Shown: positions 1 through 6,488 of the stretch, one piece after another
Position numbering within the stretch: position 1 is the first letter of the stretch
Layout of the letters: every line of letters begins with the position of its first letter
Assembly: GCA_045644025.1 (NCBI GenBank)
Contig: JAZRGE010000012.1
Location: 1-7,704, forward strand
Direction: 5' to 3'
DNA: 7,704 nt
DNA from: JAZRGE01 sp045644025
GTDB lineage: Bacteria; Bacillota; Clostridia; Oscillospirales; Acutalibacteraceae
Position numbers and translations under genes: made by a program
The notes under the pieces: model-generated
What the model was told of the DNA's origin: nothing
The model's database searches: none
The model's input: the letters and a program-made list of their open reading frames with translations, nothing else

Positions 1-279
1 CAAGGATTTGTCTTCCTAAGACCCGCTTGGCCTCCGACTTGCTCTCTTGTGGATTTCAACACAAAGCAGTTGATGGTTTGCGTGTATACCACTTGCCACA
101 TACAGTTCTGGATGGAGCCTATAGTTTACGGCGCTCCGTGGCTTTTTGCATCCTTCTGCCTTATAGATGGATTTGTGGCAGGATTTCTTGCAAAGCACAA
201 GGAAAAAGAGGATATGCTGGCAGAATCTAAATATATTAAGAAGAAAAAGCGCAAAAAAAGGCGCTCGTATGCCGGATAA
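1..279 (+). CDS. C-terminal fragment of an unidentified membrane protein (5' end outside window)
   Basis: The reading frame is open from the first base to a TAA at 277-279, giving 92 visible residues. They contain a hydrophobic stretch encoded at about 112-200 (around PIVYGAPWLFASFCLIDGF) that looks like a final transmembrane helix. After it come a charged segment (AKHKEKEDM) and a very basic tail (KKKKRKKRR) ending SYAG, as expected for a cytoplasmic C-terminus. The frame uses codons like the genes downstream. A GTG at 49 could start a short ORF, but no convincing ribosome binding site precedes it, so a truncated larger gene is more likely. The next gene is a glycosyltransferase 49 nt downstream, so a polysaccharide polymerase, ligase or flippase is possible. 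That is inference from context; I do not recognise the family. An overlapping ORF in another frame (27-230) is less protein-like. Confidence 0.55.
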   Translation, partial: QGFVFLRPAWPPTCSLVDFNTKQLMVCVYTTCHIQFWMEPIVYGAPWLFASFCLIDGFVAGFLAKHKEKEDMLAESKYIKKKKRKKRRSYAG

Positions 280-328
280 AGCCGTGCGCGGGAACAGAAT
301 AAGAAGTATCGATTTGCGAGGTGCGAAA

Positions 329-1489
329 ATGAAGATAACCTTCTTCTCCAATTTTCTTAATCATCACCAGCTTCCTTTTTGCAGGGCTTTGTTGGCCGAT
401 TCCGAAATTGAATTTAGGTTCGTGGCTTGCGAGACTATCCCGGAGGATAGATTGAAGCTGGGCTACGTGGATATGAATCGGGAAGAATTCGTGGTGCGTG
501 CTTATGAAGACGATGCACAATATGCTGAAGCAATGAAACTGGCTGTGGAGAGCGATATGGTGATATTGGGCAGCTGCTCTATTGAGTTTGCGGATGCAGT
601 AGCCGGCACAGGCAAGCCCTTCTTCAGATATAGCGAGCGCTTGTTCAAAAAGATAAAATGGATTGTTTATTTGCGCACGCTTTATCGCCTGCACAAGCTT
701 ATGGGCGGAAAGAAAAACAGGCGGATGCATATGCTTTGCGCCAGTGCGTTCACCTCGGCTGATTATGCTAAGGTGGGCGCCTGCAAGGGTAAATGCTATC
801 GCTGGGGCTATTTCCCCGAAGTGAAGATATACAACGATCCCGATAATCTTATTGAGAACAAGGATAAAACGAATATTCTTTGGGTGGCAAGGTTTTTGCG
901 CCTTAAGCATCCCGAATTGGTGGTGCTTGCGGCCGAAAGGCTTAAAAGCGAAGGCTACGATTTCACCGTGAATATGATCGGCACGGGCGAAATCGAAGAA
1001 GAGATCAAAGCTCTTATTGCAGAAAAAGGGCTTGAAGACCAAGTGAAGCTGCTTGGCTCTATGCCAACAGAAGAGGTTAGAGAATATATGGAGCAGGCGG
1101 GCATATTCCTTTTCACTTCTGATAAGCAGGAGGGCTGGGGAGCCGTGCTTAACGAATCCATGAACAGCGGCTGTGCCGTGGTGGCAAGCCATGCAATCGG
1201 ATCTGTGCCCTTCCTTTTGAAGGATAAGGAAAACGGGCTTATTTATAAAGATCGCGACGTGGACGATCTTTACAATAAGGTGAAATACCTGCTGGACAAT
1301 CCGAGTGAGCAGAAAAGAATGGGCAAAGCCGCATATCTCACTTTGGCCCAGCAGTGGAATGCCGAGAACGCCGCCAAGAGATTTGTTAGGCTCTCGAAGG
1401 CCATAATAGCAGGGGAAGACGGGGCAGACCTTTTCCCCGATGGAGTTTGCAGCAAGGCGCCGATAATGAAGAACAACTGGTATAAATAA
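329..1489 (+). CDS. GT4-family (GT-B fold) glycosyltransferase
   Basis: This 386-residue protein is predicted to transfer a sugar from a nucleotide-sugar donor to a surface polysaccharide or lipid-linked acceptor at the inner face of the membrane. The N-terminal half begins with a short beta strand and HH motif (MKITFFSNFLNHHQ) typical of the acceptor domain. The C-terminal half has the donor-domain hallmarks: NILWVARFLRLKHPEL (182-197), the strand before MIGTGE (216-221), LLGSMPTEEV (241-250), and the EX7E motif with E268 and E276 (EGWGAVLNE), followed by GCAVVAS. The length is normal for GT4. The ATG at 329 is preferred because GAGGTG (317-322) lies 6 nt upstream and the protein then starts at its first beta strand. 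An in-frame ATG at 269 overlaps the upstream gene and would add 20 unremarkable residues. No promoter was seen in the 49-nt gap, so it is probably cotranscribed with the upstream gene. Donor and acceptor cannot be told from sequence. Confidence 0.9.
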   Translation: MKITFFSNFLNHHQLPFCRALLADSEIEFRFVACETIPEDRLKLGYVDMNREEFVVRAYEDDAQYAEAMKLAVESDMVILGSCSIEFADAVAGTGKPFFRYSERLFKKIKWIVYLRTLYRLHKLMGGKKNRRMHMLCASAFTSADYAKVGACKGKCYRWGYFPEVKIYNDPDNLIENKDKTNILWVARFLRLKHPELVVLAAERLKSEGYDFTVNMIGTGEIEEEIKALIAEKGLEDQVKLLGSMPTEEVREYMEQAGIFLFTSDKQEGWGAVLNESMNSGCAVVASHAIGSVPFLLKDKENGLIYKDRDVDDLYNKVKYLLDNPSEQKRMGKAAYLTLAQQWNAENAAKRFVRLSKAIIAGEDGADLFPDGVCSKAPIMKNNWYK

Positions 1490-1491
1490 TA

Positions 1492-1521
1492 AAAAGCCGT
1501 AGGCGATCGCCTACGGCTTTT
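1492..1521. terminator. Bidirectional intrinsic terminator between convergent genes
   Basis: This is a perfect 30-nt inverted repeat with arms AAAAGCCGTAGGC and GCCTACGGCTTTT around a central GATC. It begins 2 nt after the glycosyltransferase stop and lies 16 nt from the end of the ATPase gene on the other strand. The plus strand leaves the stem through a CTTTTCTT tract, and the minus strand through TTTTTATTATTTAT. It can therefore serve both converging transcripts. In RNA the innermost bases would form the loop. Confidence 0.9.
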
Positions 1522-1537
1522 CTTGTGCTGAGTTAAA

Positions 1538-4192
1538 TTATTTCGCAAGAGAAGATTTTATTTTGCCGAAGGCTTTTACCATTTCCACGGCCACCAGCGG
1601 CATAATAGAAAGAACGATAATTCCTGCCCAGGCGCCGCCCGAAAGGGCTACCAGGCCAAAAACAGAAGATATTGCAGGCACGAGCAGAATTATCAGCATA
1701 AGAACTATGGATAATGCAGCGGCGGCCAGCATAGCCTTGTTGGCTAAAAAGCCTGCGCCGAAGATAGAGTGGGAAGAGCGCACGTTGAACGCGTGAACTA
1801 TCTGGGAAAAGGCCATAACAGCAAACGCCATAGTCTTGGCGCAATCGGCATTGCCGGTGGAAGAAAAGCCTACTGCGTAGGCCACAAGAGCCAGCAGACC
1901 TATCAGCGCACCGTTCCAAAGAGCCTTGATTCCCAAACCGCCTGCAAAGATACTTTCGTCTTTCTTGCGCGGGGCGCGATCCATAATATCACCTTCGGCC
2001 GGCTCTATGCCCAGAGCAAAGGCGGGGGCAGAATCGGTGACAAGATTTATCCACAAAAGCTGGATGGCGGAGAAGGGGGAAATGCCCCAAATAAGCATGC
2101 CGAAGAAAACGGCAACTATCTCGCCCAGATTGCAGCTGAGCAGGAAGTGAACAGTCTTCTTTATATTATCGAATATGCCGCGACCTTCGCTAACGGCGGT
2201 TACGATAGTGGCAAAGTTATCGTCGGTGAGAACGATATCGGCGGCACCCTTGGCTACGTCGGTGCCAACCTTGCCCATTGCACAGCCGATGTCGGCCGCC
2301 TGAAGAGCGGGAGCATCGTTTACACCGTCGCCCGTCATAGCCACAATATCTCCGCGGCGCTGCCAGGCTTTCACGATGCGAAGCTTATCTTCGGGAGTCA
2401 CACGGGCATAGACGGCAAATTCGGCAATATGCTCAAACAGTTCGTCGTCGGTCATAGCCTGAACGTCGGCGCCGGTGATGGCCTTAAGATCGCCGTAAAG
2501 GATGCCCATCTTTTGAGCAATGGCGGTGGCTGTGAGGATGTGATCGCCTGTGATCATCACGGTGCGGATACCGGCCTTTTTGCAAAGGGATATAGCCTTA
2601 ATAGCTTCCTTTCGGGGTGGATCTATCATGCCAAGCAGACCAACGAAATTCAGCCCGTATTCCAGATTCTCGCTGCAGGGATTGGTGGGGATCTCCGAGA
2701 GGGGCTTCACGGCCACAGCCAGCACGCGCAGAGCGTTGGTGGCCATAGCGTCGTTCACCTTGGAGATAAGCTCGATGTCACAACCCTCACATCTATCCAG
2801 AAGGATATCGGGTGCGCCCTTAACAATGGCAACGGGCTGGCCGTCAATGATATTCACGGTTGTCATCAGTTTTCTATCGGAATCAAAGGGAAGCTCGCAC
2901 ATCCTGGGATAAATATTATCAAAATCATATCCCGAAAGGCCGAGAGTGTTGAGCGCGGCTGTGGAGATAGCCACTTCGGTTGGATCTCCGGTGTGCTCCT
3001 TTTTGCCGTCGATTACCTGAACGGATGAGTTGCAGCACATAGCCGAAAGTTTGAGCAGCATCACGCCTGATTCGTTCTGAATGCCGTCTTCCAGATTTAT
3101 TATATCCTTGCCGTCGAACATAGAGACAAGGGTCATTTTGTTCTGGGTGAGTGTGCCGGTTTTATCCGAGCATATCACAGATGCGCTGCCCAAGGTTTCC
3201 ACGGCGGGAAGCTTGCGCACTATAGCCTTCTTGTTGGCCATTCTGTGCACGCCAAGTGCGAGCACCACCGTGACAATAGTGGCAAGGCTTTCGGGAATGG
3301 CGGCCACAGCGAGGGAAACGGCTGTCATAAAAGTCTCCATAAGCTTGGTGCCAAAGCCGCCTTCGCTGCCGAGGGCGCGGATAAGGCCCACAAGGAAGAC
3401 TACGCCGCAGATGCCCAGAACCACGTAGCCCAAGGTCTTGCCCAGCCTGGCCAACTTGATCTTGAGGGGAGTTTCGGTATCGTGGCCGGCAGAGAGCATT
3501 TTGGCCACCTTGCCCATTTCGGTGTACATACCCGTTTCGGTTACAACGGCGAAACCATGTCCGTAGGTGACGGAGCAGCCCGAATACACCATATTTAAGC
3601 GATCGGCAATAGCGTCGATATCATTCAGATCGTCGGTAAGAAGTTTTTCCACGGGCAGGGACTCACCGGTGAGCGACGATTCATTGCAATGCAGGGAGGA
3701 TACTTCTACCAAGCGGGCATCGGCAGGAATATAGTCGCCCGCTTCCAGCTCGATAAGATCTCCGGGAACAAGCTGCGCAGCACTTATGGTGAACTTCTTG
3801 CCATCGCGGATCACTTTGGCCGAGGGGGCCTCCATATTCTGCAAAGCCTCCAGTGCCGCCTCTGCACGGGATTCCTGGAAAACACCCAGCAGTGCGTTGA
3901 TTATCACGATTGCCACGATTATCACGGGCTCAAGCTGCGCCGATGGCTTGCCATCCTCAAAAATAATAGCGGTGATAAGAGAGATGGCGGCGGCTATCAT
4001 AAGAATAATTATCATAAAATCCTTAAGCTGGGCTGCAAAACGAGCCGCAAAGGATATCTTCTTTGCGGAAGTGAGGCGGTTCTCACCATAGCGAGCCAGC
4101 TTCTCTTCGGCCTTTTCGGAAGTGAGACCTGCGTGCCTATCCGTGCCTAAATGGTTTATAACTTCATCAAGCTTAGTGCTGTGCCAAATCAA
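1538..4192 (-). CDS. P-type (P2-like) Ca2+-transporting ATPase
   Basis: This 884-residue integral membrane pump uses ATP to export cations, very probably Ca2+, from the cytoplasm. Domains in order are: N-terminal cation-ATPase segment (about 1-55); M1-M2 (about 58-105); actuator domain with TGES at 175-178; M3-M4 (about 253-313) with the PES ion-site motif at P300-E301; DKTGTLT with the phosphorylated Asp at D343; nucleotide domain with KGAPD (458-462); TGD (548-550) and GDGVNDAP (621-628); M5-M6 with N688-L-G-E691 and N716-L-V-T719-D720; then four further helices to the C-terminus. The M4 and M6 residues match SERCA Ca2+ site II. In M5 both Asn and Glu of site I are kept, while the SERCA E908 position in M8 appears to be Gln (Q797). 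Length and motifs fit bacterial LMCA1/YloB-type pumps. The TTG start (4190-4192) is supported by GGAGG at 4201-4205, 8 nt upstream; no ATG fits. The gene stands alone, divergent from prmA. A different divalent or monovalent ion is possible but less likely. Confidence 0.93.
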   Translation of the reverse strand: MIWHSTKLDEVINHLGTDRHAGLTSEKAEEKLARYGENRLTSAKKISFAARFAAQLKDFMIIILMIAAAISLITAIIFEDGKPSAQLEPVIIVAIVIINALLGVFQESRAEAALEALQNMEAPSAKVIRDGKKFTISAAQLVPGDLIELEAGDYIPADARLVEVSSLHCNESSLTGESLPVEKLLTDDLNDIDAIADRLNMVYSGCSVTYGHGFAVVTETGMYTEMGKVAKMLSAGHDTETPLKIKLARLGKTLGYVVLGICGVVFLVGLIRALGSEGGFGTKLMETFMTAVSLAVAAIPESLATIVTVVLALGVHRMANKKAIVRKLPAVETLGSASVICSDKTGTLTQNKMTLVSMFDGKDIINLEDGIQNESGVMLLKLSAMCCNSSVQVIDGKKEHTGDPTEVAISTAALNTLGLSGYDFDNIYPRMCELPFDSDRKLMTTVNIIDGQPVAIVKGAPDILLDRCEGCDIELISKVNDAMATNALRVLAVAVKPLSEIPTNPCSENLEYGLNFVGLLGMIDPPRKEAIKAISLCKKAGIRTVMITGDHILTATAIAQKMGILYGDLKAITGADVQAMTDDELFEHIAEFAVYARVTPEDKLRIVKAWQRRGDIVAMTGDGVNDAPALQAADIGCAMGKVGTDVAKGAADIVLTDDNFATIVTAVSEGRGIFDNIKKTVHFLLSCNLGEIVAVFFGMLIWGISPFSAIQLLWINLVTDSAPAFALGIEPAEGDIMDRAPRKKDESIFAGGLGIKALWNGALIGLLALVAYAVGFSSTGNADCAKTMAFAVMAFSQIVHAFNVRSSHSIFGAGFLANKAMLAAAALSIVLMLIILLVPAISSVFGLVALSGGAWAGIIVLSIMPLVAVEMVKAFGKIKSSLAK

Positions 4193-4200
4193 TTGTTATT

Positions 4201-4205
4201 CCTCC
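4201..4205 (-). promoter_or_regulatory. Ribosome binding site fixing the TTG start of the Ca2+-ATPase
   Basis: On the minus strand this reads GGAGG, 8 nt before TTG at 4192-4190. The first possible ATG in frame is residue 60, inside M1, so this site and the family's N-terminal length both point to TTG as the start. Confidence 0.8.
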
Positions 4206-4229
4206 AAACTTACGGGTTGGTGCAATAAT

Positions 4230-4257
4230 ATTATAATGTATATATATTATATTACAA
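4230..4257 (-). promoter_or_regulatory. Candidate promoter of the Ca2+-ATPase gene
   Basis: On the minus strand TTGTAA (4257-4252) is followed after 16 nt by a perfect TATAAT (4235-4230), about 38 nt upstream of the TTG start. An alternative is TTGATT (4277-4272), 17 nt, TAATAT (4254-4249). The region is so AT-rich that the choice between them is uncertain, but at least one promoter is expected here. Confidence 0.5.
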
Positions 4258-4304
4258 TATGTAACCTTTCAAATCAATAAACATTTTATGAATTTAAAAA
4301 TAAA

Positions 4305-4333
4305 TTGATTTTCTTATCCTCTGCCGCTATAAT
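4305..4333 (+). promoter_or_regulatory. Sigma-70/SigA-type promoter of the prmA-prfB operon
   Basis: TTGATT (4305-4310) and a perfect TATAAT (4328-4333) are separated by exactly 17 nt. Transcription would start near 4340, giving a leader of about 25 nt that carries AAGGAG (4352-4357) 7 nt before the prmA ATG. The leader is too short for a riboswitch. Confidence 0.8.
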
Positions 4334-4364
4334 AGGAAATGCATTAGTTTTAAGGAGCTATTTT

Positions 4365-5279
4365 ATGAAGTGGAATGAAATTGTTATCACCGTGCCGGTG
4401 GAGCGGGTGGCCGAGGCAGAAAACATTGCAAATATGGCTGTTAGCCACGGTATCTACACCGAGGATTTTTCCGATCTGGAGCAGGGTGCCTGGGATATTG
4501 CCCACATTGACCTGATAGATGAAGATCTGCTCCAAAGCGACAGAAGCATTGCCAGGGTGCATATTTTTATAGATGGTGCCTTGAATCCTGCCGAAGAAAG
4601 GCAGTATCTGGAGGCTATGCTGGCTGCTTCCGATATTAGAAATTCCATAGAAATTAAAATAGTGGACGATGCAGATTGGTCGGAAAACTGGAAAAAATAT
4701 TTTAAGCAGATAAACGTTGGCCAAAAGCTTTCGGTTTGCCCTTCCTGGGAGAATCCTGTTTTCGAATCGGGCAGGCAGGTGATCATGCTGGATCCCGGCG
4801 CCGCGTTCGGCACGGGAGCCCACGCCACCACAAGGCTTTGTATGGAGCTTTTGGAGGATAGATGCCCCGAGGGTTGCAGGATGCTGGACGTTGGCTGCGG
4901 CAGCGGCATTCTGGCAATAGCGGCGGCAAAGCTGGGCGCTAAAGAGTGCTTTGGTGTGGATATCGATCCGATTGCCGTGAAGGTTGCGAATGAAAACTCC
5001 GCCGAGAACGGAGTAGGGGAGCACACGGATTTTAAGGTAGGAAGTATTGAGCTGGCCGATGGCGAGTACGACGTTATGTGCGCCAACATTGTGGCCGATG
5101 TTATAATAATGCTGGCTGAGGATATTGCCGCCCGACTAAAGAAAGGATGCCCCGTGATTTGCTCGGGTATAATTGAGGGCAGGCAGCAGGAAGTGGAAGA
5201 AGCCCTTGTGAAGGCAGGACTTAAGATCGAGAAGAAGATAGTTAGTGAAAACTGGCATGCCATAGCGGCTGTGAAATAA
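4365..5279 (+). CDS. prmA: Ribosomal protein L11 methyltransferase
   Basis: This 304-residue cytoplasmic S-adenosylmethionine-dependent enzyme trimethylates amino groups of ribosomal protein L11. The N-terminal part (about 1-100) is the L11-recognition domain, starting WNEIVITVP. It is followed by the family signature WSENWKKYF (105-113), then LDPGAAFGTGAHATT (142-156), motif I LDVGCGSG (174-181), the acidic end of strand 2 VDIDP (198-202), NIVA (241-244), and SGIIEGR (267-273). The C-terminus EKKIVSENWHAIA matches the usual family ending. Length is normal (family roughly 290-315). The ATG at 4365 has AAGGAG 7 nt upstream and gives the expected N-terminus. It is followed 17 nt later by prfB, so the two form an operon for translation functions. 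The enzyme is often dispensable in other bacteria. Confidence 0.95.
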   Translation: MKWNEIVITVPVERVAEAENIANMAVSHGIYTEDFSDLEQGAWDIAHIDLIDEDLLQSDRSIARVHIFIDGALNPAEERQYLEAMLAASDIRNSIEIKIVDDADWSENWKKYFKQINVGQKLSVCPSWENPVFESGRQVIMLDPGAAFGTGAHATTRLCMELLEDRCPEGCRMLDVGCGSGILAIAAAKLGAKECFGVDIDPIAVKVANENSAENGVGEHTDFKVGSIELADGEYDVMCANIVADVIIMLAEDIAARLKKGCPVICSGIIEGRQQEVEEALVKAGLKIEKKIVSENWHAIAAVK

Positions 5280-5296
5280 AAACAGAGAGGTAATAT

Positions 5297-6409
5297 ATGC
5301 TGCAATTTGAAGAACAAAGACTCCGCCTTGAAGGTATGGCCCCCGAGCTGGCCGATCTTAAAGAGGCATTGGCTCTGGAAGAAGGGGATAAGAAGATAGA
5401 AACCCTCGAGGCCGAAACCACCGCTCCCGGATTTTGGGATGATAACAGAAACTCTAAAAAAGTGCTGCAGGAGATAGGATTTCTTAAGGGCCGCAAAACA
5501 GCCTTCCTCGCTCTGCAGGCCGAATATGATGATGCTCTCGTGCTGATAGAGCTGGCCGACGAAGCCGAGGATCTTTCATTGCTGGATGAAGTGATGCAGG
5601 CTGTGAATAATGTGGAATCCAATCTGGCTAATCAAAGATTGGGCACGCTGCTCACGGGAGAATACGATGGCAAAAATGCCATTCTCACCTTCCACGCAGG
5701 AGCGGGCGGCACCGAGGCTCAGGATTGGAACGAGATGCTGGTGAGAATGTACACTCGCTGGGGTGAGCGCCACGGATTTAAGGTGAAGATGATAGATTTT
5801 CTGGATGGCGATGCCGCAGGATTGAAGAGTGCCGTGCTCACGGTGGAAGGCACCAATGCCTATGGCTATCTTAAGAGTGAGGCGGGCGTGCACAGATTGG
5901 TGCGCGTTTCTCCTTTTGATTCTTCGGGAAGGCGCCACACATCTTTTGCCTCACTGGAAGTAATGCCTGAAATCGACGATGAGATTGAGATCGAAATCAG
6001 AGACGAGGATTTGAAGGTAGATACTTATCGCTCGGGCGGTGCAGGTGGCCAGCACGTTAATAAAACAGAGTCGGCCATTCGTATCACCCATATTCCCACA
6101 GGTGTTGTGGTGGCTTGCCAGAATGAGCGAAGCCAGCACCAGAACAAGGAAATGGCAATGAAGATGCTTAAATCCAAGCTTGTGGAGATAAAGGAAAGGG
6201 AGCATCTTGAAAAGATAGAGGATATAAAGGGCGTGCAGAAGGAGATCGCTTGGGGCGCCCAGATTCGTTCCTACGTCTTTATGCCCTACACCCTTGCCAA
6301 GGATCACCGCACAGGCTTTGAAAACGGAAACATCAACGCCGTGATGGATGGAGAACTGGATGGATTTATAAACGCCTATCTTAAGGCCGCTGCACAAGGT
6401 CAGCTTTAA
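5297..6409 (+). CDS. prfB: Peptide chain release factor 2, without programmed frameshift
   Basis: This 370-residue cytoplasmic class-I release factor reads UGA and UAA in the ribosomal A site and triggers peptide release. The N-terminal helical domain spans about 1-110. The codon-recognition tripeptide SPF is at 205-207 within SPFDSSGRRHTSF, and the catalytic GGQ is at 250-252 within GGAGGQHVNKTESA. Both fall at the same residue numbers as in E. coli RF2. Residue 246, Thr in E. coli K-12, is Ser here. The SPF motif separates it from RF1 (PAT/PVT). In many bacteria this gene needs a +1 frameshift near codon 26 at CUU-UGA. Here codons 24-28 read GCA TTG GCT CTG GAA, with no stop, and one frame covers the whole protein. 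GAGAGG (5285-5290) lies 6 nt before the ATG. It is probably cotranscribed with prmA. Confidence 0.96.
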   Translation: MLQFEEQRLRLEGMAPELADLKEALALEEGDKKIETLEAETTAPGFWDDNRNSKKVLQEIGFLKGRKTAFLALQAEYDDALVLIELADEAEDLSLLDEVMQAVNNVESNLANQRLGTLLTGEYDGKNAILTFHAGAGGTEAQDWNEMLVRMYTRWGERHGFKVKMIDFLDGDAAGLKSAVLTVEGTNAYGYLKSEAGVHRLVRVSPFDSSGRRHTSFASLEVMPEIDDEIEIEIRDEDLKVDTYRSGGAGGQHVNKTESAIRITHIPTGVVVACQNERSQHQNKEMAMKMLKSKLVEIKEREHLEKIEDIKGVQKEIAWGAQIRSYVFMPYTLAKDHRTGFENGNINAVMDGELDGFINAYLKAAAQGQL

Positions 6410-6412
6410 TAG

Positions 6413-6441
6413 TTGAAAAACATAAAAAGCCGTTGTATAAT
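6413..6441 (+). promoter_or_regulatory. Near-consensus promoter overlapping the prfB terminator
   Basis: TTGAAA (6413-6418, five of six consensus bases) and TATAAT (6436-6441, perfect) are separated by exactly 17 nt. The -35 box lies just after the prfB stop. The spacer contains the ascending arm of the terminator hairpin, and the -10 box spans the top of that arm and part of the loop. Transcription would start near 6448, inside the descending arm, so the new RNA could not fold the hairpin. The leader to the next gene would be about 41 nt. Confidence 0.75.
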
Positions 6442-6457
6442 CAGTACAACGGCTTTT
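6425..6457 (+). terminator. Intrinsic terminator of the prmA-prfB operon
   Basis: A 13-bp perfect stem (AAAAGCCGTTGTA / TACAACGGCTTTT) with a 7-nt loop starts 15 nt after the prfB stop and ends in a T tract followed by GTTCTATTTT. Its lower stem, AAAAGCCGT / ACGGCTTTT, is the same as in the terminator at 1492-1521. Confidence 0.88.
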
Positions 6458-6488
6458 GTTCTATTTTAACGGAATGAGAGGGGCTTTT

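Noticed and set aside
236..1192. A 318-codon minus-strand open frame opposite the glycosyltransferase
   Set aside because: The plus-strand frame has the GT4 EX7E motif and a ribosome binding site. The antisense product has no recognisable domain.
1503..1510. GCGATCGC octamer like the cyanobacterial HIP1 repeat
   Set aside because: It occurs once as the centre of a palindromic terminator, and the gene content does not suggest cyanobacteria.
1769..3028. A 419-codon plus-strand open frame opposite the ATPase gene
   Set aside because: It lies wholly antisense to a gene with clear P-type ATPase motifs. Its product is rich in Gly and His without domains, as expected for a codon-bias shadow.
4193..4364. 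Riboswitch or small RNA in the divergent intergenic region
   Set aside because: The predicted leaders on both sides are only about 25-35 nt, and the region is AT-rich without a stable GC stem.
5359..5385. Possible remnant of the prfB frameshift signal (AAAGAGG before TTGGCT)
   Set aside because: There is no in-frame stop to bypass and no CUU-UGA. A purine run alone is common in coding sequence.
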